Source: Bacilli bacterium
GTDB lineage: Bacteria > Bacillota_I > Bacilli_A > RF39 > UBA660
NCBI GenBank assembly: GCA_017409025.1
Contig: JAFQTN010000011.1
Coordinates: 39,794-103,793 of the forward strand
Length of the DNA stretch: 64,000 nucleotides
Reading direction: 5' to 3'
Within the stretch, counting starts at the first letter, position 1, and every line of letters starts with the position of its first letter. The notes under the pieces are model-generated. The model made no database searches. It was not told where the DNA came from and was given only the letters and a program-made list of their open reading frames with translations. Positions 15,447 through 22,550 of this stretch are shown one piece after another. The translations under genes were made by a program, and so were the position numbers.

Positions 15447-15956
15447 TTAATCTGTATACTTTGATGGAGTTAGTTTTTTTACCAATTGCTGTTTCACAGT
15501 TTCTTTTTTTTCTGTATCATATACCATTTGAAATAAACCACTAATTTTTTCTATATAACTATTATCAAATAATTGAACAACTTCATCTTCTAAAATTTCA
15601 GATTTCAATTCACTTACAGGTCCAAAACATTCTGCTGGTATTATAAAAGTAATCCCTGTTAATAATTCTGAATATTCAAAAAATCCATTAGGTTCTATTT
15701 CAGATACTAGAAAATAATCTGGCACACCATAACGATTTCTATCCTCATCACAAATCGTTTGGTTTTCTTTTGTTCTAAAATTCATATATTGTAACTTAGC
15801 AACTCGTTGCATAAAGTATGGGAATCTTGTTCTATAAAAGTCATCTAATCTAATAACATTTTTGATATGAGATGGTTTATCAGAATCTCTTTTGAAACCG
15901 TATAAATCCAAACAATTAAAATCATTTACATTAATTTTATAATATTTTTTCGCCAT
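15447..15956 (-). CDS. Unknown cargo protein with shared C-terminal tail (169 aa)
   Basis: A 169-residue soluble-looking protein that I do not recognise, with many aromatic residues (YRTRFPYFMQR) and no obvious active-site motif. Its last residues, QLVKKLTPSKYTD, match the tails of both flanking cargo proteins. It lies between them in one leftward operon with gaps of 11-22 bases; the ribosome site is GGAGGATATT before ATG. The common tail and co-transcription suggest that the three products act together or dock on a common partner. Confidence 0.65.
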   Translation of the reverse strand: MAKKYYKINVNDFNCLDLYGFKRDSDKPSHIKNVIRLDDFYRTRFPYFMQRVAKLQYMNFRTKENQTICDEDRNRYGVPDYFLVSEIEPNGFFEYSELLTGITFIIPAECFGPVSELKSEILEDEVVQLFDNSYIEKISGLFQMVYDTEKKETVKQQLVKKLTPSKYTD

Positions 15957-15967
15957 AATATCCTCCT

Positions 15968-16513
15968 TTATTTATTTCCTTTGTTCTTCGGTGGGGTTAG
16001 TTTCTTTGTTAAGACAGGGCTATTTTGCAAATTGCATAATTCATCTGCGTTATCAACAGTTCCGCGACATATTTTTTCTGTTCTAACCATAAGTGCAAGA
16101 GATTTTAAGTCTGTATCTAATTTTGTATCTATGTTTACATATACATTAGGTTCTTTATCTAAATAAATTGGATAAACTTTGATTGTTTTGTTATCTTCAC
16201 TTATTTTATAAAAGAATTCCAAAAACGGTTTTCCATTTGTTTGCTTTGCTGAATAACTATCTACTAAAATAATTAATTTTTCTTCTAAAGTTCTTTGTGT
16301 AGCAACTGGTACTAATTTACCTTCAATAAATTCAAGTGTTCCGTCCAATTCATTTCCATCAAAACTTTTTCCATCTATTCTACATATAGTATATAAATAA
16401 TCTTCTTCTGAATAGGATATTTTAAAATCACCAATTTCAATGTATTTTAATCCTTCTAGTTTAAAATTACCAATTTTTTTACTAAACATTTTATCTGATA
16501 AAAATATTTCCAT
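15968..16513 (-). CDS. Unknown cargo protein with shared C-terminal tail (181 aa)
   Basis: A 181-residue protein, first gene of the leftward cargo operon of element B, with alternating beta-strand-like segments (FKISYSEEDYLYTI, LEEKLIILVDSYSA, IKVYPIYLD) and no recognised family. It ends SPVLTKKLTPPKNKGNK, sharing the KKLTPxK word with the next protein. Its promoter is a clear TTGTAA-17-TATAAT at 16563-16591 and the start follows AGGAGG. Function unknown; the context of a mobilizable element suggests defence, competition or host-manipulation cargo. Confidence 0.65.
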   Translation of the reverse strand: MEIFLSDKMFSKKIGNFKLEGLKYIEIGDFKISYSEEDYLYTICRIDGKSFDGNELDGTLEFIEGKLVPVATQRTLEEKLIILVDSYSAKQTNGKPFLEFFYKISEDNKTIKVYPIYLDKEPNVYVNIDTKLDTDLKSLALMVRTEKICRGTVDNADELCNLQNSPVLTKKLTPPKNKGNK

Positions 16514-16562
16514 AATTCCTCCTAATAATTTGTATATAAAGTTCCTTAAAAATGTGATAGTT

Positions 16563-16591
16563 ATTATATACTAAAACTTCATTTTTTACAA
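16563..16591 (-). promoter_or_regulatory. Promoter of the three-gene tail operon
   Basis: On minus TTGTAA (plus 16586-16591), 17-base spacer, TATAAT (plus 16563-16568). It lies outside the repressor operator array, so the operon is probably expressed while the element is integrated. Confidence 0.65.
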
Positions 16592-16680
16592 TAATAACAA
16601 CTAATTATTGCTGATATTACCACCATTTTATCTAAAATTCTTTTAAAATAATCACAAAACAATAGGTTCTATTAGTTAAA

Positions 16681-16741
16681 ATGACATTATGACATTAGTT
16701 TTAGGGATACCCCCTAGCATAATTTAATGTCATAATGTCAT
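16681..16741. repeat. Inverted pair of ATGACATT double repeats, element B
   Basis: ATGACATT occurs twice in tandem at 16681-16696 and twice inverted at 16726-16741, around TAGGG-ATAC-CCCTA. It lies 5 bases from the stop of the backbone gene at 16747, as its counterpart does in element A. On plus it is followed by a TTATTTTT run, so part of it could also terminate transcription. Confidence 0.6.
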
Positions 16742-16746
16742 TATTT

Positions 16747-17226
16747 TTATTTACTATATTTTTTTGCTAGTTTTTTATTTTCCTTTAAACCATTTCTAAT
16801 TGATAAATGGTTAAATAATTGTGCTACTGATAAAAGAATATACATTATAGCTACTACATAAATGTTAGCCATGCTAATTACTTTTATATTATCTAAAAAG
16901 ATTACTATTAAATAAAAGAATCCACTAAATACAATAGTTACTGTTGTTATATCTCTAAAACTTCCTATTACTTTAGATGCTTTATTTTGATCTGCTTTTA
17001 ATCCATCATAATCCCAATGCATTACATTCATCATATCAACTATAAAGTAAAGTATTATAAAAATCCAAAATAATCCAAACATTAAATTAGTTCTTAAAAT
17101 AAGTGTAAGTATAAATACTATAAACATAAGTACATCAATAGTAATTGTTAATGTATTTAATGTTTTCTTTTTCATTCTAAATATTTTTTCGTGTAATTTA
17201 GCAGTGATTGAATTATTATTTTCCAT
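16747..17226 (-). CDS. Four-helix membrane protein next to repressor B
   Basis: A 159-residue integral membrane protein with about four hydrophobic segments (TITIDVLMFIVFILTLIL, LFWIFIILYFIVDMM, TIVFSGFFYLIVIFL, IYVVAIMYILLSVAQLF) and a lysine-rich C terminus. The family is not recognised. Its start overlaps the end of the XRE repressor gene by 11 bases, so they are co-expressed from the repressor promoter. Element A has no homologue. An immunity, exclusion or signal-sensing role for the integrated state is possible but unsupported by motifs. Confidence 0.65.
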   Translation of the reverse strand: MENNNSITAKLHEKIFRMKKKTLNTLTITIDVLMFIVFILTLILRTNLMFGLFWIFIILYFIVDMMNVMHWDYDGLKADQNKASKVIGSFRDITTVTIVFSGFFYLIVIFLDNIKVISMANIYVVAIMYILLSVAQLFNHLSIRNGLKENKKLAKKYSK

Positions 17227-17722
17227 TATTTTCTAACCTCCATTTCTTTTTAGCACTTATTAATACATTGATTATTTCTTTTCCTGTTGTTATTTGATAT
17301 TCTGTATCTTCAATAGTTTGTTCTATTACTTCTCGTTCATATTCAGGTAATGTATCATCATTTAATTTTTCTTTAAATGATTTAACTAGATTTTCCCAAT
17401 TTTCAACACTAGCAGTTGTATTTACTAATGCTAAATCTATTTCATCGCCTTTTAATCCTTCATAATAATCTCTTAAAAATGGATTTAGGTTTGTTACTTG
17501 GAAACCTAAACCTGCAGCATACATTAAATCATTATAATTAATTCCTATATGTTTACTGATTTTTCTTAAAGTTTTAGGATTAGGAATTTCTCTTTCTCCT
17601 GATTCAATTCTAGCAAGTTCGGTATCACTTATTTTAGCAAGTCTTGATAATTCTCTTTTAGATAGTCCTTTTGCTTCACGAGCTTGTTCTATCATTTGAC
17701 CTACTGATATGTTCTCATTCAT
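17216..17722 (-). CDS. XRE-family repressor of element B
   Basis: A 168-residue protein with one N-terminal helix-turn-helix (MIEQAREAKGLSKRELSRLAKISDTELARIESG, residues 9-42) and a C-terminal alpha-helical region. It is divergent from the mobilization operon and faces an operator array of CTCAACYTWAAGGTTG-type words covering both promoters. This makes it the likely switch between integrated and active states. Its architecture differs from the double-XRE repressor of element A, so the two elements probably have separate immunity. ATG 17720-17722 follows AAGGAAG. Confidence 0.85.
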   Translation of the reverse strand: MNENISVGQMIEQAREAKGLSKRELSRLAKISDTELARIESGEREIPNPKTLRKISKHIGINYNDLMYAAGLGFQVTNLNPFLRDYYEGLKGDEIDLALVNTTASVENWENLVKSFKEKLNDDTLPEYEREVIEQTIEDTEYQITTGKEIINVLISAKKKWRLENNGK

Positions 17723-17746
17723 ACTAAAACTTCCTTTCTTGAGTAC

Positions 17747-17775
17747 ATTATAAACTATTTTTAAATTAAAATCAA
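17747..17775 (-). promoter_or_regulatory. Promoter of repressor B
   Basis: On minus TTGATT (plus 17770-17775), 17-base spacer and TATAAT (plus 17747-17752). An operator word overlaps the -35. Confidence 0.65.
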
Positions 17776-17880
17776 CCTTTTTGAGATAATTTTATTATTT
17801 TTGCAACTTTATAGTTGACATATATTTAAAAATATTATATACTCAACTTAAAGGTTGCAGATATTATTAAAACTCAACCT
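17774..17880. promoter_or_regulatory. Operator array CTCAACYT/AAGGTTG, element B
   Basis: Words CAACCTTTTTGAG (17774-17786), GCAACTTTATAGTTG (17803-17817), CTCAACTTAAAGGTTG (17842-17857) and half site CTCAACCT (17873-17880). They cover the -35 of the repressor promoter and the -35 and downstream edge of the operon promoter. Confidence 0.65.
17815..17843 (+). promoter_or_regulatory. Rightward promoter of the element B operon
   Basis: TTGACA (17815-17820), exact 17-base spacer, TATACT (17838-17843), flanked on both sides by operators. Confidence 0.8.
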
Positions 17881-17882
17881 AA

Positions 17883-18030
17883 TGTTCTTTGACAATTTTT
17901 TAGAGTTAGAAATCGCCGATATGCTAATTCTTAAAACAATACTAGGCAAAAACCCTATTAGTACGGGAGTTAGGATTAATCTAAAAGTCCAATAGTAAAG
18001 TATAGATAAGTTGTCAAAAATTATAACAAA
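17883..18030 (+). ncRNA. Structured leader with boxA-like start, element B
   Basis: It begins TGTTCTTTGACAATTT and is closed by TTTGACAA (from 17888) and TTGTCAAA (near 18011-18018), a perfect inverted repeat. Inside, TACTA/TAGTA encloses a loop with ACCCTATT, followed by CGGGAGTTA (block 17952-17972). This reproduces the stem, loop and downstream GGG of element A with different stem bases. Probably a cis-acting antitermination or control RNA. Confidence 0.55.
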
Positions 18031-18045
18031 GAAAGGATGTGAAAT

Positions 18046-18282
18046 ATGACGGCAAAAGAAACACTAGAACTAATTTCAAAACAATGGTGTAATTTAGATG
18101 ATTTAATGAAATTAGGACAATTTGGAAGAAACTCTGCTTTAAAAGTTAAAAGAGAAATTAAAAATCATTTAACTAAACTAGGTTATAAAATTCCAAATAA
18201 TCATGTTCCTATGAAAGAAGTTGTTGATTATCTAGCCATTGATGTTCCTTATCTCGAATCTAGAGCAAAAGAAAGGGTGTGA
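18046..18282 (+). CDS. DUF3173-like small DNA-binding protein, element B
   Basis: A 78-residue homologue of the element A protein at 5368, with the same LISKQWCNLDDLMKLGQFGRN start and NHVPMKEVVDYL end. The winged-helix-like pattern of DUF3173 suggests a DNA-binding role in excision or replication. It is the first gene after the leader, with the extended ribosome site AAAGGATGTGA 3 bases before ATG, and is 4 bases from the ATPase gene. The 87-residue protein that precedes it in element A is missing here. Confidence 0.72.
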   Translation: MTAKETLELISKQWCNLDDLMKLGQFGRNSALKVKREIKNHLTKLGYKIPNNHVPMKEVVDYLAIDVPYLESRAKERV

Positions 18283-18286
18283 TTAA

Positions 18287-19240
18287 ATGATTGATATAAA
18301 CGAGATAACTGAAGAACAAACAAAAAAAGACATCATTATAAACGGAATAATGAGGTCTAAAGGAATTTATTGTTTAGTCGCAAATGCTAAAGTTGGAAAG
18401 TCTATGATGTCGCTACAACTTTCCGACTCATTAGCAAATAAAAAACAATTTCTAGGACAAGATGTAATGTCCTCTCCTGTCTTATATATTACCACTGAAT
18501 GCGATAAAGGTCAAATTAAAGATCGTTGCAACCTACTAGGAATAACATTTCCTAAAGGTAAATTCTTTATAATTGATAGGAATGGCGAAGGTAATATTAA
18601 CCTAAAAGACAATGAGTGGAAAATAAAACAATTTGTTGAAGAATATAACGGTAAAGTGATGATTATAGATATGTTAAAAGATGTGGATTTAGGTATTGGA
18701 TACGATATGAATAGTTATCAAGATATAAATCAATTAATGATGTTTAAATTAAGAGAACTTGCAGAGAAATATAATCTAGCAATTCTCTTTACTCATCACT
18801 TAAATAAACAAGGTAAAACATTAGGTAGTACAGCTTTTGATGCTAGTCCTGATGGTGTTATAACTTTAACTGAAGATAAAAACGATAAATCCTTAATTAA
18901 ATTTAAAATGATTAACAGAGATTTTTCTCAATTAGATATTCAATTAAAGAAATCTAAAAATCAAGTTTTTAATGTAATAGAACCTGTTGAAGATAATGAG
19001 TTAGATTACAATTTAATAGAACTAATAAAATATGTTGCTAAATTTGGTGAAACCGATTTCACTTGTACTGAAGTAATTAATAATATAGGTTTAAAAACTA
19101 CTGCTAAAAGATTAGGAAGATTAATTGCTTCTAATAAAGAATTATTAGCAAAAGAAGGTCTTTATATTACTCCGTCAAGAAGTTCTGATAAAAGAATAAA
19201 ACACGCAAGATATGAAGAACCGATAAATGAAAATGAATAA
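18287..19240 (+). CDS. RepA-like AAA_25/RadA-type ATPase, element B
   Basis: A 317-residue paralogue of the element A ATPase. Walker A is ANAKVGKSMMSL (near residue 31), Walker B GKVMIIDML (near 123), and THHLNKQGKTLGSTAFD (near 166) is the conserved sensor region. The C-terminal winged-helix-like part keeps the TTAKRLGRL pattern. It probably acts as a replicative helicase for the excised circle. Start ATG 18287 follows AAAGGGTGTGATTAA. Sequence identity to the element A protein is moderate by eye, so the two elements are not recent duplicates. Confidence 0.85.
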   Translation: MIDINEITEEQTKKDIIINGIMRSKGIYCLVANAKVGKSMMSLQLSDSLANKKQFLGQDVMSSPVLYITTECDKGQIKDRCNLLGITFPKGKFFIIDRNGEGNINLKDNEWKIKQFVEEYNGKVMIIDMLKDVDLGIGYDMNSYQDINQLMMFKLRELAEKYNLAILFTHHLNKQGKTLGSTAFDASPDGVITLTEDKNDKSLIKFKMINRDFSQLDIQLKKSKNQVFNVIEPVEDNELDYNLIELIKYVAKFGETDFTCTEVINNIGLKTTAKRLGRLIASNKELLAKEGLYITPSRSSDKRIKHARYEEPINENE

Positions 19241-19254
19241 TTTTCATTTAAAGT

Positions 19255-19485
19255 TTTTGTTAACTTTTTTCTAAAAAGTTATATAAGTAAAAAATGAGTG
19301 TGGCACGTTTTGTTGCTTTAGCAATGAAAGTGGCGATAACGAATATTTTTACAATTATTAAATGTAGTTTATCTACTTTTAATAATTCATTAAATAATAA
19401 GTATCTAGTAGATAGTTATTATTTAATCTTGTTTGTAGCATTTGCCTTTACGATTAGTTTAGGCATTTGCGAAGAACAAGCATAA
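19255..19485 (+). other. Hairpin-dense non-coding stretch upstream of oriT B
   Basis: Contains AACTTTTTTCTAAAAAGTT (terminator-like, after the ATPase gene), GTAGTTTATCTAC, a nearly perfect 37-base palindrome at 19390-19426 (arms TTAAATAATAA/TTATTATTTAA plus TATCTA/TAGATA), and GCCT...AGGC. The density of self-complementary sequence fits a single-strand origin or another DNA structure used in transfer. A 63-codon reading frame here lacks a ribosome site and runs through these hairpins, so I do not call it a gene. Confidence 0.5.
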
Positions 19486-19489
19486 GGGG

Positions 19490-19565
19490 TTTTTAGGGAA
19501 CTCCCTAAACTCACGATTGGGCTATGCCCTAGTGAGATAGGTCAATAAATTAACCTATCTATCCA
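19490..19565 (+). other. Candidate oriT of element B (three hairpins)
   Basis: TTTAGGG/CCCTAAA hairpin, then ACTCAC...GTGAG enclosing GGGCTATGCCC (19509-19536), then AGATAGGT/ACCTATCT. The second is the conserved word of element A. It lies about 10-30 bases ahead of the relaxase gene. Confidence 0.65.
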
Positions 19566-19591
19566 AAGAAGCTATGAAAGGAGGAATTTTT

Positions 19592-21058
19592 ATAAGTAAT
19601 CACGATGGAAATCAAGTTGTAAAATTTGCACAAAACTATAAAGTACAAGATTTAGGTGGTCTTGGAAAAGAACTAACCGAAAGAAAAGGAACAGGAAATT
19701 ATGATATAGAAAGAACACCTTTTAATATAAATTATAAACCATTTACAGAAGTTAATTTAGCATCACAAGTATATTCTACTATAAAGAAAAATAATATTTA
19801 TTTTAACCATAAGAAAAGTGTAAATTTATTAAATGGTGCTATTGTAACAAGTGGTCCTGAATTCTTTATGAAATTAGGAATGAAATTTAAAGATAGTGGT
19901 AGAGTTTATCAAGAAGGTCAAAAAGAAGGGCAACCTATCTTTATACCTGATATTAAATCTGAAGATGATATACCTGATAAGGTTAAACAATTCTTTGATG
20001 ATAGTTATAAGTATTTAGAAGATTTTGTTGGCAAAGAAAATATAATTTATGCATCAGTTCATCTTGATGAAGATACACCACATATGCACTTCTATTTTCT
20101 ACCTGTTGTTGATAGAGTTAAAAGAAAAGTTTTTGAAACAGACTCAAATGGTGTAATTGTCAAACAAGAAGTAATTGATAAAAATGGTAATACAAAATTA
20201 GTACCTATTCAAAAGAAAGATGACAAAGGAAAAAATATTTATAATTATGAATATGGTAAATTTCTAAATTGTGATCAGTTTTGGAAAGACAAAGGTGGTA
20301 AATTATCATTTGCTAGAGTACAAGACTCTTATAACGAATATATAAATGATAAAGGTTATAATCTATTTCGTGGTAATAAAGGTGCAAATATTGAATATAT
20401 AACAACTCAGCAAAAGAAACTAAATGATTTACAAATACAAGTTGAGAAAATGCAAAAAGAATTTGATAAAAATAAAGCATTAAATGAACTAGAATTACAA
20501 GTTAATAAAGATATATCTACTATTAAGAATAACGATTTATATAATCCAACTAAAAAAAGATTAGGTGGTTATAAAGAAGATGATGTTAATAAGTTAATTG
20601 ATTATTCTAAAGATATTCATAAAGATAATATCAAGAAAACTAAAGATATTAAAAAGCAAGATTTAACTATTAAAGATTTATCTTCTAAAGTTGAAGAATT
20701 GACAACTGAAAACACTAAACTAAAAAATGGTGTTGGTATAAAAGAACGAGATGATTTAATAGAAGAACAAAAGAAAACTATTGATAATCAAGAACTTTTA
20801 ATTACTGAAAAAAATGGAATTATTGAAACTTTACAAGATAGTATAACAAAATTAACAGAAGAATTAAAAACATTCCAAGAATATATATATGGTTTATGTG
20901 ATAAACTTTGTAAAGCACTCGGTCATCTAATCGGACTTCATTATTCAAGAGATGAAGATATTGATTATGATGAAATGGAACGATATGCAGATAAAGTAAA
21001 TAGAAAATATGAATATAAAGAAAAAGATAAATCAGATGATTTTGAATTAGGAATGTAA
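19592..21058 (+). CDS. MobV/Mob_Pre relaxase of element B
   Basis: A roughly 488-residue relaxase with the full motif III HLDEDTPHMHFYFLP and motif I NYDIERTPFNINYK. The C-terminal third is a long coiled coil (about residue 270-440). Start choice is unusual: AAAGGAGG at 19577-19584 is followed 7 bases later by ATA 19592, and the first residues after it align with the start of the element A relaxase. The in-frame ATG 19574 lies upstream of that ribosome site and would put it inside the coding region. Probably initiates at AUA or uses the upstream ATG weakly. Confidence 0.88.
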   Translation: MSNHDGNQVVKFAQNYKVQDLGGLGKELTERKGTGNYDIERTPFNINYKPFTEVNLASQVYSTIKKNNIYFNHKKSVNLLNGAIVTSGPEFFMKLGMKFKDSGRVYQEGQKEGQPIFIPDIKSEDDIPDKVKQFFDDSYKYLEDFVGKENIIYASVHLDEDTPHMHFYFLPVVDRVKRKVFETDSNGVIVKQEVIDKNGNTKLVPIQKKDDKGKNIYNYEYGKFLNCDQFWKDKGGKLSFARVQDSYNEYINDKGYNLFRGNKGANIEYITTQQKKLNDLQIQVEKMQKEFDKNKALNELELQVNKDISTIKNNDLYNPTKKRLGGYKEDDVNKLIDYSKDIHKDNIKKTKDIKKQDLTIKDLSSKVEELTTENTKLKNGVGIKERDDLIEEQKKTIDNQELLITEKNGIIETLQDSITKLTEELKTFQEYIYGLCDKLCKALGHLIGLHYSRDEDIDYDEMERYADKVNRKYEYKEKDKSDDFELGM

Positions 21059-21090
21059 TAATTATCATAGCGCTCTTAATTTAATGTTAT

Positions 21091-21098
21091 AACTACCC
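21091..21098 (-). repeat. Inverted copy of arm word GGGTAGTT
   Basis: AACTACCC between relaxase and integrase genes of element B; same word as the arm-type pairs at both ends. It may be a regulatory integrase-binding site. Confidence 0.4.
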
Positions 21099-21163
21099 AA
21101 ATTCATGTTAAAATACTATTAAGAGTGCGTGATAGTTTTGATAGCAAAAGGAGGAATGATAAA

Positions 21164-22276
21164 ATGGCTACAAGACTATTAGAGCAATATAAATGGACTA
21201 AAGATGGTCGTAAATGGGTATTTTATACTTGGATACCCACGTTAAACGGAAAACGAAAAAAATACACATCAAAAGCATATAAAACTAAAAATGAGGCACT
21301 CGCAGCTGAAAGAGAATTTTCTCTACAAATAGGAAATATTCCTGAAGATAAAAATATGACATTTAAAGAATTATATACTGCATATTATACTTATCAAGAA
21401 GATAAAGTTAAACCTACTACTCTAAAGACTTATAGAGATAGAATTAAATATATGCAATTATTAGATAATATTAAATTAAAAGATTTAAGTGTCAAACATT
21501 ATGAATTATGGAGAAAAGAAATCAATAAAGCGGATATTAGTACTGCATATAAAAATGATATACAAAAGTTTATTAAGATAGTTCTTAATTGGGGAAGTAA
21601 AATGTATGACTTTGATTTTAGAAGTTTTTACAATAAAATTACTAAATTTATTAATCATAACGAACTGAAAAAAGAAATGGACTTTTACACATTAGAAGAA
21701 TTTAAACAATTTATTAGTTGTGAAAACGATTTAAAGTTTAAATGTCTATATGAAACGCTTTACTATTGTGGACTTCGTAGAGGTGAAGCAAGAGCATTAA
21801 CTTGGAATGATATTAACTTTGAAGAGAAACAATTAAGAGTTAATAAGAATGTAGTTCAAATAGGCAATGATAACTCAAATACTTACACCGTAACAACTCC
21901 TAAGACTAAATCTAGTATAAGAACTATACCAATAGCAGAAACTCTCTTAAATGACCTTAAAATGCTATTTGAGAAAGAAAAAAAGAATTATGGTTTTAAG
22001 AAAAGTTGGTATATCTTCGGTAGTGATATTCCTATAACTAATTCAAGACTTAGAGATAGGAAAAATCAAATATGTAAAAAAGCAGAAATAAAAGAAATAA
22101 GGATTCACGACTTTAGACATTCGTGTGCATCCTTACTAATTAATAATGGTGCTAATATAACAATAGTTGCAAAGTATTTAGGTCATACTAAAATAGATGA
22201 AACTTTAAATACTTACTCTCATATGTATAAAAATAAACTAAATGATGTTGTAGATACAATAAATAAACTAATATAA
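21164..22276 (+). CDS. int: Tyrosine integrase of element B
   Basis: A 370-residue integrase. Arm-binding domain KWVFYTWIPTLNGKRKKYTSKAY near the N terminus, SAM-like core domain, and catalytic residues in YCGLRRGEARAL, KTKSSIRT, HDFRHSCASLL and LGHTKIDETLNTYSHMYKN. ATG 21164-21166 is used since AAAGGAGG precedes it. It is clearly homologous to the element A enzyme (identical HDFRHSCASLL and LGHTKIDETLNTYSHMY words) but lacks the acidic C-terminal tail. The attR core lies 74 bases past the stop codon, and its arm sites differ from those of element A. Confidence 0.93.
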   Translation: MATRLLEQYKWTKDGRKWVFYTWIPTLNGKRKKYTSKAYKTKNEALAAEREFSLQIGNIPEDKNMTFKELYTAYYTYQEDKVKPTTLKTYRDRIKYMQLLDNIKLKDLSVKHYELWRKEINKADISTAYKNDIQKFIKIVLNWGSKMYDFDFRSFYNKITKFINHNELKKEMDFYTLEEFKQFISCENDLKFKCLYETLYYCGLRRGEARALTWNDINFEEKQLRVNKNVVQIGNDNSNTYTVTTPKTKSSIRTIPIAETLLNDLKMLFEKEKKNYGFKKSWYIFGSDIPITNSRLRDRKNQICKKAEIKEIRIHDFRHSCASLLINNGANITIVAKYLGHTKIDETLNTYSHMYKNKLNDVVDTINKLI

Positions 22277-22309
22277 ACTTTGTTAAATATTTAAAAAAAC
22301 TACCAAAGT

Positions 22310-22329
22310 GGGTAGTTATATGGGTAGTT
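22310..22329. repeat. Arm-type repeats GGGTAGTT x2, attR side of B
   Basis: Copies at 22310-22317 and 22322-22329, again 12 bases apart. The first is also half of an AACTACC...GGGTAGTT hairpin. Confidence 0.65.
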
Positions 22330-22349
22330 GAAAACTATAATATTTAAGC

Positions 22350-22363
22350 AAAACCCTTATAAA
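22350..22363. other. attR core of element B
   Basis: AAAACCCTTATAAA, identical to 14115-14128. It lies in the T tract (read on minus) that follows the recG terminator hairpin, so insertion reconstitutes a T-rich tract. Confidence 0.8.
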
Positions 22364-22392
22364 ACAAAGTATCCCAGCCTCTCGGCTGGGAT
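22364..22392 (-). terminator. recG operon terminator used as integration site
   Basis: On minus: ATCCCAGCC-GAGA-GGCTGGGAT (22371-22392), then ACTTTGTTTTATAAGGG. The 150 bases between it and the recG stop hold another hairpin (ACACTC-CTAC/GTAG-GAGTGT, 22412-22441) and AT-rich palindromes, with no gene. Confidence 0.8.
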
Positions 22393-22550
22393 TTCAGGGG
22401 GTTTTGGTTGAACACTCCTACATAATATCGTAGCGAGTGTAAAAAGGTTGGTCATAATATTGTTTATTATGACAATATAATCATAATATAGATTATTGTT
22501 AATTGCAATAGTTTTTTTCTAACTTTACAAATTAATTTTTTATGTGTAAA

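Larger units (their letters stand above)
14115..22363. mobile_element. Integrative mobilizable element B, complete
   Basis: About 8.2 kb between exact 14-bp direct repeats, with arm-type GGGTAGTT pairs inside both ends. The backbone (XRE repressor, leader, DUF3173-like protein, RepA-like ATPase, oriT, MobV relaxase, integrase) is colinear with element A but clearly diverged. Cargo is at the left: a rightward unknown gene and a leftward three-gene block. The integrase is at the attR side. No transfer-channel genes are present, so it would be mobilized by another conjugative element. Confidence 0.85.

Noticed and set aside
19294..19485. 63-codon frame upstream of oriT B
   Set aside because: No ribosome site; it runs through several palindromes and has no counterpart in element A. 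Better described as structured DNA.
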